64,000 nt of DNA, taken from NCBI RefSeq assembly GCF_002608075.1, contig NZ_LAHA01000011.1:1-64000 (forward strand), in the 5' to 3' direction. Made by a program: the position numbers and the translations under genes. The notes under the pieces were generated by a model. The model was not told where the DNA came from. It made no database searches and saw only the letters and a program-made list of their open reading frames with translations. Source of the stretch: Nostoc linckia z4. GTDB taxonomy: Bacteria > Cyanobacteriota > Cyanobacteriia > Cyanobacteriales > Nostocaceae. Below, piece after piece: positions 1 to 10,770 of the stretch (position 1 is its first letter; every line of letters starts with the position of its first letter).

Positions 1-44
1 CCCAGACTACAAGGGAAGTTCACCCAGACTACAAGGGAAGTTCA
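1..44. repeat. 22-bp direct repeat, two copies
   Basis: Two perfect head-to-tail copies of a 22-base unit beginning CCCAGACTACAAGGG fill bases 1-22 and 23-44. The array may continue beyond the window edge. The remaining bases up to the end of the benE-type gene at 128 hold nothing I can identify. Confidence 0.8.
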
Positions 45-127
45 TACTGCTTATCCGAACCGTATTGAGACGCTAGGGACTTCCAACCCACATAGAGTCA
101 AAACCGGGTTTATAGTGAAATATATTC

Positions 128-1297
128 TCAAGTTTTAGCAGACCAATAGTAAGCTGCTAATGACAATGCACCGACAACTAAACCCCAAAAAGCTGACCCG
201 ATGCCGAATAATGTAACACCAGATGCTGTTACAAGAAATGTAATGAGGGCAGACTCGCGTTCCCCCTCATGACTTACCGCGGTTGCAAGACTATTTCCGA
301 TAGTACTTAAAAGAGCCAGTCCAGCGATCGCATGGACAAGTTCTTCAGGGAAGGCTGCTAAGAGTTCACTTACGGTAGCACCAAACAATCCAATGATGAT
401 ATAAAAGATACCCGCAGCGATAGATGCTACATAGCGCTTTGTCGGATCTTCATGTGCTTCTCGCCCCATACAAATAGCAGCCGTGATGGCTGCCAAATTC
501 AAAGCAAATGCACCGAAAGGTGCCAAAACGAAGGTTGTAGCTCCTGTCCAACCAATTAATGGGGATATTGGTACTGAGTAACCTGATGCACGGATTACTG
601 CTACTCCAGGCACGTTTTGTGAGGCCATGGTAACTACAAATAAAGGCAATGCCACCCCAATAAGTGTAGGAATTGAAAACTGCGGTACTGTAAAAACAGG
701 CTTTGCTATTTGTAAGCTGACTAAGTCTAAATGTAGCAATCCTTGTACTTCTGCAATAAATATACCTATGATTAAGGCAAAAATAACAGCATAGCGCGGC
801 CGTATACGCCGTGTAATTAAGTATATACATAACATCGCGAATGTCATCACGAATTGCGTCTTCATCGCAATAAAAGTATTGAGTCCGAAACGCAGTAATA
901 CACCAGCCAGCATCGCCGAAGCGATGGACATTGGAATTCGGTCAATTATGCGCTCGAACCAGGCACTAAAGCCACAAAGTGTGATTAACCCCCCTGAAAT
1001 CAGAAAGGCTCCGATGGCCTCCGCCATTGGTACCCCAGATGCAGTAGTAATTAACATAGCTGCACCTGGTGTAGACCATGCTGTCACTATCGGAACGCGG
1101 TAACGCAGGGATAATACAATGCAAGTAATACCCATACCTAATCCGAGTACACACATCCATGAGCTAATTTGATTAGGTGAGGCATGAAGAGTTTCAGCTG
1201 CTTGGAAAACAATAACAGCAGAACTAGTAAAGCTCACCAGTACAGTGATGAACCCTGCTATTACCGCAGAAATAGAAAAATCTTTAAATAAAACCAT
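128..1297 (-). CDS. benE: BenE-family benzoate/H+ symporter-like transporter
   Basis: A 389-residue, almost entirely hydrophobic protein with about 11-12 predicted membrane segments and the general sequence of the BenE family, which imports benzoate or related aromatic acids with protons across the inner membrane. The length fits the family (about 390-400). The ATG at 1297 follows an AGGT-type ribosome site. It is transcribed away from the PP-loop gene at 1467, sharing a 169-bp divergent intergenic region. No benzoate catabolic genes are nearby, so the true substrate is uncertain. Family assignment is fairly sure; substrate is inferred from the family only. Confidence 0.85.
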   Translation of the reverse strand: MVLFKDFSISAVIAGFITVLVSFTSSAVIVFQAAETLHASPNQISSWMCVLGLGMGITCIVLSLRYRVPIVTAWSTPGAAMLITTASGVPMAEAIGAFLISGGLITLCGFSAWFERIIDRIPMSIASAMLAGVLLRFGLNTFIAMKTQFVMTFAMLCIYLITRRIRPRYAVIFALIIGIFIAEVQGLLHLDLVSLQIAKPVFTVPQFSIPTLIGVALPLFVVTMASQNVPGVAVIRASGYSVPISPLIGWTGATTFVLAPFGAFALNLAAITAAICMGREAHEDPTKRYVASIAAGIFYIIIGLFGATVSELLAAFPEELVHAIAGLALLSTIGNSLATAVSHEGERESALITFLVTASGVTLFGIGSAFWGLVVGALSLAAYYWSAKT

Positions 1298-1466
1298 GCA
1301 TGTACCTAAGCTCGAATATTAACTAATCTTAAAAGTAATGAGAAAACTTGCTTACTTACTTTGATTAATTTTATGCTTATTCAGAAAAATTTGAGCAGCG
1401 ATCGCCTTTACTGATTTAATTTTAGTAGGAGCGATCGCTAGTTATTTACAGGGGTTTAAAAAACTA

Positions 1467-2825
1467 ATGAAAATAGAAGTTATTAAAATAGATGAATTAC
1501 TAATTCATGAACATCATTTAGACATAATATACAGTGCAGATAAATTTAAATTTTCCACCAAAGTTTTTTATCACGATATATCTTTTTCTGTACTTCAGGA
1601 AAAATATTCTCAACAATTAATAGAACGCATTGCTGCTCATATTGCCTTATTTGAAGGCATGAAATTATGTTCGTTATTCCCTAAATACTATGATATTTCT
1701 AGAATTGCTGAACATTTAGCAAAGCCTGTTTTAGATTTATTTATCAAAATATACCAAGGCGTATTTGCTCAACATTGGTATGAAAATAAAATTACCGATT
1801 ATCAGCAACCAGAAATTATCTATTCACAGCTGAGTTTAGCAACAAGTAATCCTGTTCCCATTTTAGGAGATAACTCTACCATCCTCGCTGGTTGTGGCGG
1901 AGGCAAAGATAGTATTCTCGCCATGAAAATCTTAGAAGAATCAGGTATTGCTTTTGCCTCAATGCAATATTCTCATAGCGTTTATGGTAAAGCTGATATT
2001 CAGCATAATTTAATTAGTAAAGTCTTACAACACGTTCATCCAGTTAAAAATTATAAAATTTCCATTTACGATGACTTTATTGACTACTCCTTTTTTCAAT
2101 TATATTTTCCCGAAAATTCAGGAATAACTGCACCCGAAACTCCAGTTTCTATCTTTGAATCCTTATTTATCATGCTGGATGGTGGATACAATTACTTATC
2201 TTTAGCTCATGAAAAAAGTGCCAATACTGGAAATTTGTTTTGGGAAGATTTAGGTAGAGAAGTTAACCATCAATGGGGTAAAGGTTTTGAAGCTGAACAA
2301 ATTTTAGACGCATTTATTCGAGAAAATCTCTTATCTAACTTTAAATATTTCAGTCTCTTACAACCCATCTACGACTATCGGATATTTAAAAACTTTAGTA
2401 AATATCCCGAAGTTCTACCAAAAATCCATTCCTGTAATATTCAAAAGCCTTGGTGTAAAAAATGCCCGAAATGCGCCTATGTTTGGTTAGGCTTAATGGC
2501 TTTTTTCAAACAGGATATTGTCGATGCAGTTTTTCAAGCAAATCTATTTGATGATGCAGATTTACTACCTATTTTTCGGGAAATGCTTGGCTTGTCCCAG
2601 CATACACCTTTTGAATGTATTGGCGAAATTGATGAAAGTCGTTTGATGATGAAAAAATGTTTTGAGAAAAACTTATCAGGTAAAGCCTTGGATATATTTG
2701 CTCAAGAAATTTTGTCAGACACTACAATTGATTGGCAAAAAATAGAGCAAAAATATAACTATGTTTACGACAAAGAACATGCCATTCCCAATTGGGTATT
2801 TGAGCAGATTCAGGAAAAACTATGA
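1467..2825 (+). CDS. PP-loop ATPase-like protein, candidate MurL-type epimerase
   Basis: A 452-residue soluble protein. Around residues 142-149 it has GCGGGKDS, a PP-loop of the kind found in ATP pyrophosphatases (adenylating enzymes). Near residues 328-338 it has a PWCKKCPKCAYVW motif, three cysteines in a CxxCxxC arrangement. This combination and the length resemble MurL, the UDP-MurNAc-L-Ala-L-Glu epimerase described in Xanthomonas, which inverts L-Glu to D-Glu after ligation and uses ATP to AMP plus PPi. I recall that resemblance and did not compute it. No partner murD-type gene is adjacent. The alternative is an uncharacterised PP-loop enzyme. The gene is AT-rich compared with the ilvC or guaB3 regions. 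Confidence 0.6.
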   Translation: MKIEVIKIDELLIHEHHLDIIYSADKFKFSTKVFYHDISFSVLQEKYSQQLIERIAAHIALFEGMKLCSLFPKYYDISRIAEHLAKPVLDLFIKIYQGVFAQHWYENKITDYQQPEIIYSQLSLATSNPVPILGDNSTILAGCGGGKDSILAMKILEESGIAFASMQYSHSVYGKADIQHNLISKVLQHVHPVKNYKISIYDDFIDYSFFQLYFPENSGITAPETPVSIFESLFIMLDGGYNYLSLAHEKSANTGNLFWEDLGREVNHQWGKGFEAEQILDAFIRENLLSNFKYFSLLQPIYDYRIFKNFSKYPEVLPKIHSCNIQKPWCKKCPKCAYVWLGLMAFFKQDIVDAVFQANLFDDADLLPIFREMLGLSQHTPFECIGEIDESRLMMKKCFEKNLSGKALDIFAQEILSDTTIDWQKIEQKYNYVYDKEHAIPNWVFEQIQEKL

Positions 2826-2838
2826 GCGATTAATAACA

Positions 2839-3171
2839 TTAATGGGTAGCAAATTCAGTAAATTGGCGCATATAAGGGGAGTGAAATGCTAATACTATAT
2901 CTTCTTTGGGTATACCTCGTTCCAACAGTAGTGTAGCAATGCCGATTTCAGTACCATCATGCTGTATCCAGATTTTCCCGTCTTTGATATCAAGGTGGAT
3001 ACTACATCCATGTGTCCGATGATTATTGCGCCAACCAGTATGTAATAGAAGGTAGTGGTCGCGCTCAGTATCCAAAATGGCTTGAGTCTCAATTTCCTCT
3101 GGGTAAAATTGGCTCTGCGATCGCTCTAAAATTAAATTTTGGATGATTTGACGATATTGTTCTACTGCCAT
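2839..3171 (-). CDS. xisI: XisI-family protein (fdxN element excision controlling factor homologue)
   Basis: A 110-residue protein matching the XisI family: N-terminal MAVEQYRQIIQ, a central region with the HTGWRNNHRTHGC segment, and the typical C-terminal GIPKEDIVLAFHSP. XisI and XisH were identified as factors needed, with recombinase XisF, for excision of the fdxN element during heterocyst development in Anabaena. Most genomic copies in cyanobacteria lie far from that element and their job is unknown. Its start overlaps the end of xisH by 10 bases, so the pair is probably translationally coupled. No xisF recombinase or nif gene is in this window. Confidence 0.9.
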   Translation of the reverse strand: MAVEQYRQIIQNLILERSQSQFYPEEIETQAILDTERDHYLLLHTGWRNNHRTHGCSIHLDIKDGKIWIQHDGTEIGIATLLLERGIPKEDIVLAFHSPYMRQFTEFATH

Positions 3172-3569
3172 TGAACAATTTTCTCCTCTTTTTCATCATA
3201 AACAAGTAGATTAATTTTAATTCTCTTGATTACTGATTGTGTAAAACGACGTTGAAAAAACGATTGATAAATTGAGTCCGGAACAGACAAATAAAGTTTT
3301 CTTTGGGGATCAAATTCTTCAAGAGCAAATTTATAGTTAAGAAACTGTCCTAGAGCTGTATGAAATTCTGAAACATTTGACCCTCCAAGAAAGCTTTTGA
3401 TTTCTACAGCAATTTTTTCACCTGCTCGTTCAGCAGCTAACATTTCTGCTGCTAGGTCGATTTCAAAATCTACATCCCCAACGCTCACTTGATAAGGGTC
3501 AGCTGTAATTGTCCACCCTTCTTTTTCTAGAGCATTTCTAACTGCATTGTGAAAGCGATCCCTAGCCAT
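3162..3569 (-). CDS. xisH: XisH-family protein, PD-(D/E)xK nuclease-like
   Basis: A 135-residue protein with the XisH signature start (MARDRFHNAVRNALEKEGW) and a nuclease-like core. EIDLAAE and AVEIKSF form the E-x(n)-ExK pattern expected of the restriction-endonuclease fold. It sits upstream of, and overlaps, xisI. The shared operon and overlap fit the general rule that xisH and xisI occur as pairs. Catalysis is predicted from the motif only. The pair may act in DNA rearrangement or as a toxin/antitoxin-like module; the sequence does not decide. Confidence 0.9.
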   Translation of the reverse strand: MARDRFHNAVRNALEKEGWTITADPYQVSVGDVDFEIDLAAEMLAAERAGEKIAVEIKSFLGGSNVSEFHTALGQFLNYKFALEEFDPQRKLYLSVPDSIYQSFFQRRFTQSVIKRIKINLLVYDEKEEKIVQWQ

Positions 3570-3643
3570 TCAACTTGTTTTGACTATTAATCTTAAATTG
3601 TAACTGTCATTTCCATTTTAGTCTAAAAAATAAAATATAAGTC

Positions 3644-5191
3644 TTACGTTCCCATTTCATTTATCAGTTTTTTAGACTTCAGCCAATCGCTAACAACTTG
3701 TTCAACAGGAACAGATTGATTATCCACTTGATAATTCATCTTTTGAATTTCTTCAGTTGAAATTAAACCAGCTAGTTGACTAACAGCTGCTCTTAGTTCT
3801 GGATATTTTTTCAGTGTTGCTTGATTGAACACAGGGATAGCTTCATAGGGAGGAAAATATCGCTTGTCATCTTCCAAAATGACTAACTTAAGAACAGGAA
3901 TCAAGGCATCAGTAGAATTGGCTGCGATTATATCTACTTTTTTTTCTGCTAAGGATTTATACATTAATCCTAACTCCATTTGTTGAGGAGGATTACTAAA
4001 CTTGAAACCATAAGTCTTAGCTAAACCTGGGTAGCCATCTTCTCGTGCGATAAATTCATACCCAAATCCTGCTCGCCATTGTGGAGTATATTTAGCTGCT
4101 TCAGAAAGAGTTTTGATTTGCAAACGTTTAGCATCTTCACCTCGAATAATCATGGCGTAGGTACTGTTTACTCCCAACGGTTGCATGACTTCTAATTGGA
4201 ATTTTTGCTGGTAGTCTTGTTTAACTTTTTGATAGACTATTTGCGGATTATTAATAGGTTTTTGTTTTAAAATAGATGTAAAACTCGTTCCGGTGTATTC
4301 TACATATCCAGCAATTTGACCTGCTTTTACGGCTTCATGACAGATAAAAGTTCCGCCTAAATTTAAGCGTCTATCAACCCTTAATTTAGTATGAAATTCA
4401 ATTTGTTGAGCCAGTAATTCTCCTAAAATAACTTGCTCAGTGAAATTTTTGGAACCAATAATAATTGTTGGTGGTGTCAGCCAATAAGTAAAGCCAATTA
4501 ATCCTCCAATCAGTAACGTTACTATAGCTAAATAAATGGCATTTTTGCGATTAAAACTAAAACTTTTTTCTCTTTGCTGCGTCAGTTTTTTTTCTAACCA
4601 TCCCAAACTCAAATCTGCACTTAACGCAATCAAAGTGGCGGGTATCGCTCCAGCTAAAATTAACTGATTATTCAGGGTAGCAATCCCTCGAAAAATAAAC
4701 ACCCCTAAACCGCCACCGCCAATTGCTGACGCAATGGTAGCAATTCCCACAGAAATAACTGTTGCAACCCTAACTCCTGCCAAAATCACGCCTAAAGCTA
4801 AGGGAATTTCTACTTGAAATAGTAATTGGCGGTCTGTCATTCCCATGCCTCGTCCTGCTTCTCTAATTGCCGGCTCAACACCATTAATACCGATATAAGT
4901 GTTGCGAATTACCGGGAGCAAAGCATAAAGAATTAAGGCAACAATAGCAGGAATTTTGCCGATTCCTCCCAGAAATGGTACCCAAATCAAAAAGCCAAAA
5001 ATAGCTAAACTGGGAATAGTTTGAATGGCATTACTTACACCGATAATAGGTTGAGCGAGTTTCGGTTGGCGAGTAATGAAAATACCTAAAGGTATTCCAA
5101 TGGATACCGCCACCACCATTGCAATTACAACTAATATTAAATGTTCTCCGGTGCGGAGGATAATTTCTAGCACATATCGGTTAGAAAACAA
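3644..5191 (-). CDS. Osmoprotectant-type ABC transporter permease fused to substrate-binding protein
   Basis: A 515-residue fusion. Residues 1-215 are a ProW/OpuCB-type permease with about six membrane segments and the EAA-loop region EAGRGMGMTDRQLLFQVEIP. After a further membrane helix, residues about 235-515 are an OpuAC/ProX-type binding domain starting IIIGSKNFTEQVILGELL. Such fusions import glycine betaine, choline or similar compounds. The binding domain is tethered to the outer face of the inner membrane. The start is TTG at 5191, preceded by a good GGGAG ribosome site; no ATG gives the complete first helix. The matching ATPase is not adjacent, so it must be encoded elsewhere. Exact ligand unknown. 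Confidence 0.88.
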   Translation of the reverse strand: MFSNRYVLEIILRTGEHLILVVIAMVVAVSIGIPLGIFITRQPKLAQPIIGVSNAIQTIPSLAIFGFLIWVPFLGGIGKIPAIVALILYALLPVIRNTYIGINGVEPAIREAGRGMGMTDRQLLFQVEIPLALGVILAGVRVATVISVGIATIASAIGGGGLGVFIFRGIATLNNQLILAGAIPATLIALSADLSLGWLEKKLTQQREKSFSFNRKNAIYLAIVTLLIGGLIGFTYWLTPPTIIIGSKNFTEQVILGELLAQQIEFHTKLRVDRRLNLGGTFICHEAVKAGQIAGYVEYTGTSFTSILKQKPINNPQIVYQKVKQDYQQKFQLEVMQPLGVNSTYAMIIRGEDAKRLQIKTLSEAAKYTPQWRAGFGYEFIAREDGYPGLAKTYGFKFSNPPQQMELGLMYKSLAEKKVDIIAANSTDALIPVLKLVILEDDKRYFPPYEAIPVFNQATLKKYPELRAAVSQLAGLISTEEIQKMNYQVDNQSVPVEQVVSDWLKSKKLINEMGT

Positions 5192-5662
5192 AGTTATCTC
5201 CCAGTAAAATTTAGTTATTTAAGTTAATTATATTTATTAACTGTGTTTATGCTTGATTTTTTAATGTTAGGAGTATGTTAACGCAAAACTTTTCGGTCTA
5301 CGGTTTACTTGTATTTAGAATTATTTTACTGTTACCTCAGTTAAGTCGGCATCAAAATTTGTAGTTGAAATAAATTAATAGACAATCAGCAAGTTAGCAA
5401 TAGGCAAGGGTTTTAGCTTTATTATTATTCTTTACATAGTTTTGTTTTATTATGCTGACTTACTTTCTCGCTGACAGAATTTTTGTGACTATAGAATTTT
5501 TTTAGTTACAAATCTTAAATGTTGCATAACAAATGATACAATTTGGTTGGAATTAATTTTTAGTTGCAACATCGAAAAAACATGAAATTGCGAAAGTCAC
5601 ATGACTACAACTTCCCCAACTAAAAATGGATTTATAGAAATATTATTGAATCAAATGGTTTG
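5192..5662. other. AT-rich intergenic region
   Basis: About 470 bases between two genes transcribed away from each other. I see no ORF with a ribosome site, no strong hairpin and no repeat. It presumably holds both promoters. Confidence 0.6.
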
Positions 5663-6544
5663 ATGCAAATTGAAAATACGTTGCGTTTCAAAGGATTAAT
5701 GCTGCTTATCCTTGTTAATGTAATTAGTGCTACAACTTTTCCATTGATTAAAGACATCGTTAGCAGCCTTTCACCAAGTACATTAATTGCTACACGTTTT
5801 GTCATAGCAGCTGCGGTTTTAGCAGTAAATTTACGTAATTTTAACGCAGTTTTATTTCGTGATGGTACAGTACTGGGGCTTTTCCTGTTCTTGTTTTTAG
5901 CTATAGAAACAATTGCACTAAAGACTATACCAGCAAACCGGGCTGCATTCATCGGCAGTTTGAACGCACTCATAGTCCCGTTGCTCGCATGGCTGAGTGG
6001 TCAGCGCGTACCGTTGAAAGCTTTTCTAGCTGCTGGAGTAGCTGTAATTGGTATTGGTGTGATGTTTTGGGAAGGAGGAGAACTAGGAATTGGCGATGTG
6101 TTAATGTTCGTTGATGCTTTTATCTATGCAGGTTACATCATTTTTCTAGACCGAGTTGCGCCCCGTCACTCTACCTTGACACTCACCAGTGTTCAACTTT
6201 TGTTCATTGCGGCGCTAGGGTTACTTTGGAATAACACGCAAATTCTTCACCAATTTGAGGTCATTCAGCAGCACTGGGGAGTGATTCTGTACTTAGGGCT
6301 GTTGGCGACGGCTGCTGTCATCTGGCTTCAAACATTAGCACAACAATGGGTTTCAGCGGAAGAAACGGCTTTACTTTATACACTTGAGCCATTGTTCGCT
6401 ACAATTTTCTCGTTTTGGCTACTTGGAGAGCATTTGGGAATACGCGGTTTAATTGGCGCGATTCTTGTCTTAGTTGCTCTGGTTCTCAGTCAAAGTCCTG
6501 AAAAGATTGAGCCGGAAGCAAAAGTCGAGGTACAGAGCAGTTAA
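5663..6544 (+). CDS. DMT-family (EamA) transporter
   Basis: About 293 residues with ten hydrophobic segments in two EamA repeats, typical of the drug/metabolite transporter superfamily, inner-membrane exporters of amino acids or metabolites. The second repeat contains the usual EETALLYTLEPLFATIFSFW segment. I chose the ATG at 5663 over the TTG one codon upstream. The C-terminus is short and charged. It is divergent from the ABC fusion gene. Substrate cannot be inferred from neighbours. Confidence 0.88.
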   Translation: MQIENTLRFKGLMLLILVNVISATTFPLIKDIVSSLSPSTLIATRFVIAAAVLAVNLRNFNAVLFRDGTVLGLFLFLFLAIETIALKTIPANRAAFIGSLNALIVPLLAWLSGQRVPLKAFLAAGVAVIGIGVMFWEGGELGIGDVLMFVDAFIYAGYIIFLDRVAPRHSTLTLTSVQLLFIAALGLLWNNTQILHQFEVIQQHWGVILYLGLLATAAVIWLQTLAQQWVSAEETALLYTLEPLFATIFSFWLLGEHLGIRGLIGAILVLVALVLSQSPEKIEPEAKVEVQSS

Positions 6545-6576
6545 CAAAGTTGTACCTCGAAAGTGAAATTTAACTA

Positions 6577-6746
6577 ATATCATGTCCGGTTAATTCAATT
6601 CAATAAAAAAATGTTTGCTCGTAGTGTACCCCTACGGGGAAGCAAGCTACGCGTAGCGTCTTGCAGAGAGGACTTTAGTCCTAGCTTTGAGGACTGAAGT
6701 CCTCACTACAAACTTTTTATTGTCGATGATTTGGCGGACATCATAT
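6577..6746. mobile_element. MITE-like element with imperfect terminal inverted repeats
   Basis: Outer ends ATATCATGTCCGGTTAAT and, inverted at 6730-6746, ATATGATGTCCGCCAAAT pair imperfectly. The interior holds a TACCCCTACGGGGAAGCAAG palindromic repeat and two hairpin arms around GGACTTTAGTCCT and GGACTGAAGTCCT. It has no coding capacity. A lone copy of the same end occurs near 58501-58520. Confidence 0.6.
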
Positions 6747-6804
6747 AAGACGCTGTTTGAAACTTAGAAGCCAAAAAAAATTTAAATCCAGTGATTTTTT
6801 ATCT

Positions 6805-7287
6805 ATGAGTACAATAGAGTCGATTTTAGCTGCAAAGCTCAATTCTCATGTGACTATTCAGGAAACAGCAAAAGGACGAGGAGTATTTGCTAGAAAGAAA
6901 TTTGTCAAAGGGGAAACCGTCGTGGTGGGTATTCCAATTGAAGAAGTTTCCCAACGAACAATTTATTCATTTCAGATGGATTTTAATTTGCATGTCAACT
7001 TAGATGAGCCTGCTGTAGTCATTAACCATTCTTGCTATGGAAATACTGGTGTCAAGAACAATCAGTTTGGAGGATATGACTTCGTTGCTTTGTGCGATAT
7101 CGAAGCAGGTGAAGAAATTACCTGGGACTACGAAACCACTGAATATGAATCAATTGCTGTCTTGGAGTGCTTGTGCAAATCTCCATACTGTAGAGGGAAA
7201 ACATTAGGATTCAAATTCCGAGAACAAATGTTGCGCGATCGCTATGGAGAATACATTGCAGATTATCTCAAAACCAAAAGAAAATAA
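6805..7287 (+). CDS. SET domain-containing protein
   Basis: About 160 residues from the ATG at 6805. The longer frame from a TTG at 6757 begins almost at the edge of the upstream MITE-like element and is less likely. The protein has the SET lysine methyltransferase core: a GRGVFARKKF segment, the INHSCYGN cofactor motif, EEITWDYETTEYE with the catalytic tyrosine region, and a post-SET-like cluster CLCKSPYCRG. SET proteins transfer a methyl group from S-adenosylmethionine to lysine. Stand-alone bacterial SET proteins are common in cyanobacteria, mostly with unknown targets. It ends just before a bidirectional terminator shared with ilvC. Confidence 0.88.
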   Translation: MSTIESILAAKLNSHVTIQETAKGRGVFARKKFVKGETVVVGIPIEEVSQRTIYSFQMDFNLHVNLDEPAVVINHSCYGNTGVKNNQFGGYDFVALCDIEAGEEITWDYETTEYESIAVLECLCKSPYCRGKTLGFKFREQMLRDRYGEYIADYLKTKRK

Positions 7288-7348
7288 TGTTTGGTAATGC
7301 ATCTGTGCTATGCATTAAATCACATCTGTAGGTAATTTCAAAATCATT

Positions 7349-7382
7349 GTAGAGAGAGACGTTGCAATGCAACGTCTCTACA
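7349..7382. terminator. Bidirectional terminator between SET gene and ilvC
   Basis: The inverted repeat GAGACGTTGCA/TGCAACGTCTC with flanking TGTAGAG/CTCTACA forms a long hairpin exactly between two convergent genes. The same AGAGACG hairpin type recurs at 24586-24614, so it may also be a dispersed repeat. Confidence 0.65.
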
Positions 7383-7388
7383 TTCTGG

Positions 7389-8892
<1,504 letters not shown>

Positions 8893-10254
8893 ATGGTAAA
8901 CTCACTTGACAATAAACCAACCCATCAAGTTGTCATTGTTGGTGGTGGTTTTGGAGGACTTTATGCAGCAAAAACACTTGCTAAGGCAGCAGTAAACGTT
9001 ACTTTAATTGATAAACGTAACTTTCATTTATTTCAACCCCTGCTTTACCAAGTAGCTACAGGTGCTTTGTCTCCGGCTGATATTTCATCGCCGTTGCGTT
9101 CTGTACTGAGTAAAAGCAAGAATACAAAAGTGCTGTTGGGAGAAGTGAATAATATCGATCCAGAAGCACAAAAAGTAATTGTGGGGGATGAAGCAATACC
9201 TTACGACACATTGATTGTGGCTACGGGTGCGAAGCATTCCTATTTTGGTAAAGACAACTGGGAAGAATTCGCTCCCGGCTTGAAAACTGTAGAAGATGCT
9301 ATAGAAATGCGTCGCCGGATTTTTATGGCATTTGAAGCAGCGGAAAAAGAAACCGACCCAGAAAAACGCCGTGCTTGGTTAACTTTTGTGATTGTTGGGG
9401 GCGGCCCTACTGGTGTAGAGTTGGCGGGAGCGATCGCCGAATTGGCAAACCAAACCCTCAAAGAAGATTTCCGCAACATCGACACCTCAGAAGCCCAAAT
9501 TTTGCTCTTAGAAGGACTGGATCGAATTCTGCCACCATTTGCACCAGAGTTGTCACAAGAAGCCGAAGCATCTCTGAGAAACTTGGGAGTGGTTGTGCAA
9601 ACAAAAACATTAGTAACCAATATTGAAAATGATATTGTTACCCTCAAACAAGGGGATGAAGTTAAAGAAATTGCCTCAAAAACGGTATTATGGGCAGCAG
9701 GTGTGAAAGCTTCGGCAATGGGAAAAGTGCTAACAGAACGCACAGCTGTTGAATGCGATCGCGCTGGACGCGTTATCGTCGAACCAGACTTGAGTATTAA
9801 AGGATATCCGAATATTTTTGTTATTGGGGACTTGGCGAATTTTTCTCATCAAAATGGCAAGCCACTACCCGGTGTTGCTCCTGTAGCAACGCAACAAGGA
9901 GAATATGTTGCCCAACTAATTCAACAGCGTCTAGCAGGTAAAACCTTGCCAGCCTTTGCTTATGTAGATCGCGGTAGTTTAGCAATGATTGGGCAAAATT
10001 CAGCTGTGGTGGATTTGGGTTTCTTCAAGCTCAAAGGATTCTTTGCTTGGGTATTTTGGCTATTAATTCACATTTATTTCTTAATTGAATTTGACAACAA
10101 ATTAGTAGTGATGATTCAGTGGGCGTGGAACTATTTCACCCGTAATCGTGGAGCTAGATTAATTACAGGCCAAGAATCAGCCATACATTTAGGAATTGGC
10201 GATCGCCACACTTACGACGCATCAGAAGCTAACAAACAGCCAGTAAATGTATAA
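8893..10254 (+). CDS. Type II NADH dehydrogenase (NDH-2) family flavoprotein
   Basis: A 453-residue pyridine nucleotide-disulfide oxidoreductase. FAD-binding GGGFGGLYAAKTL lies at residues 17-29. The NAD(P)-binding IVGGGPTGVELAGAIAEL lies around 165-185. The second FAD motif IFVIGDLANF is near 310. The C-terminal hydrophobic segment GFFAWVFWLLIHIYFLIEF is the membrane-association region typical of NDH-2. These enzymes pass electrons from NAD(P)H to quinone without pumping protons, in thylakoid or plasma membrane. Cyanobacteria have several paralogues (NdbA/B/C); I cannot say which this is. Confidence 0.9.
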   Translation: MVNSLDNKPTHQVVIVGGGFGGLYAAKTLAKAAVNVTLIDKRNFHLFQPLLYQVATGALSPADISSPLRSVLSKSKNTKVLLGEVNNIDPEAQKVIVGDEAIPYDTLIVATGAKHSYFGKDNWEEFAPGLKTVEDAIEMRRRIFMAFEAAEKETDPEKRRAWLTFVIVGGGPTGVELAGAIAELANQTLKEDFRNIDTSEAQILLLEGLDRILPPFAPELSQEAEASLRNLGVVVQTKTLVTNIENDIVTLKQGDEVKEIASKTVLWAAGVKASAMGKVLTERTAVECDRAGRVIVEPDLSIKGYPNIFVIGDLANFSHQNGKPLPGVAPVATQQGEYVAQLIQQRLAGKTLPAFAYVDRGSLAMIGQNSAVVDLGFFKLKGFFAWVFWLLIHIYFLIEFDNKLVVMIQWAWNYFTRNRGARLITGQESAIHLGIGDRHTYDASEANKQPVNV

Positions 10255-10302
10255 CCAATACGGTTCGGTTCAGGTTTTTTGATTAAAATTCTAAATTCCA
10301 AA

Positions 10303-10359
10303 GCGATAAATCGGCGTCTCTACGAAAAAATGATTATTGTAGAAACGCCGATTTATCGC
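10303..10359. terminator. Long hairpin downstream of NDH-2 gene
   Basis: Arms of 21 bases beginning GCGATAAATCGGCG pair with only one mismatch (G-U) across a 15-base loop. It lies 48 bases after the stop codon. It can serve as a terminator but also looks like a dispersed palindromic repeat, since a TACCCTACGGGGAGG repeat follows at 10420-10460. Confidence 0.6.
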
Positions 10360-10770
10360 GTCTGTTGCCTTAACTCTACTTACAATAAACATCTCCAGAA
10401 ATGATGTTAGGCGAACGGCCGTACCCTACGGGGAGGTAAAGCCTACGCCCCTACGAATGATTTCGGGCAATGCAGAATTAATATTGGAGATGTCTAATTT
10501 TCTTTATTGATATATAAAGTGGTTGCAACCCTTTGATGGATCGGCAGATACAGGTTAGGATAATCCATCAATTAGAGGAATATCTCGAAGCAAAGCGCGA
10601 TTAAGCGCATCGCAACACAAAAAATAGCCTAAATTCTAGTTTGGGCGGGTTATTTGGGGAGGTTGCCACTCTACTATTTTTGTTTTTTAGTTAGAGAAAA
10701 TTTTCGACTCACTAAATTAAGTTATCGAGCCTTGAATAAGCTACTCTTTACAGGTAAATCTTTGAAATTT

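Noticed and set aside
2839-3569. Evidence for an fdxN-type excision element
   Set aside because: xisH and xisI occur, but no recombinase, no recombination repeats and no nif genes are in view.
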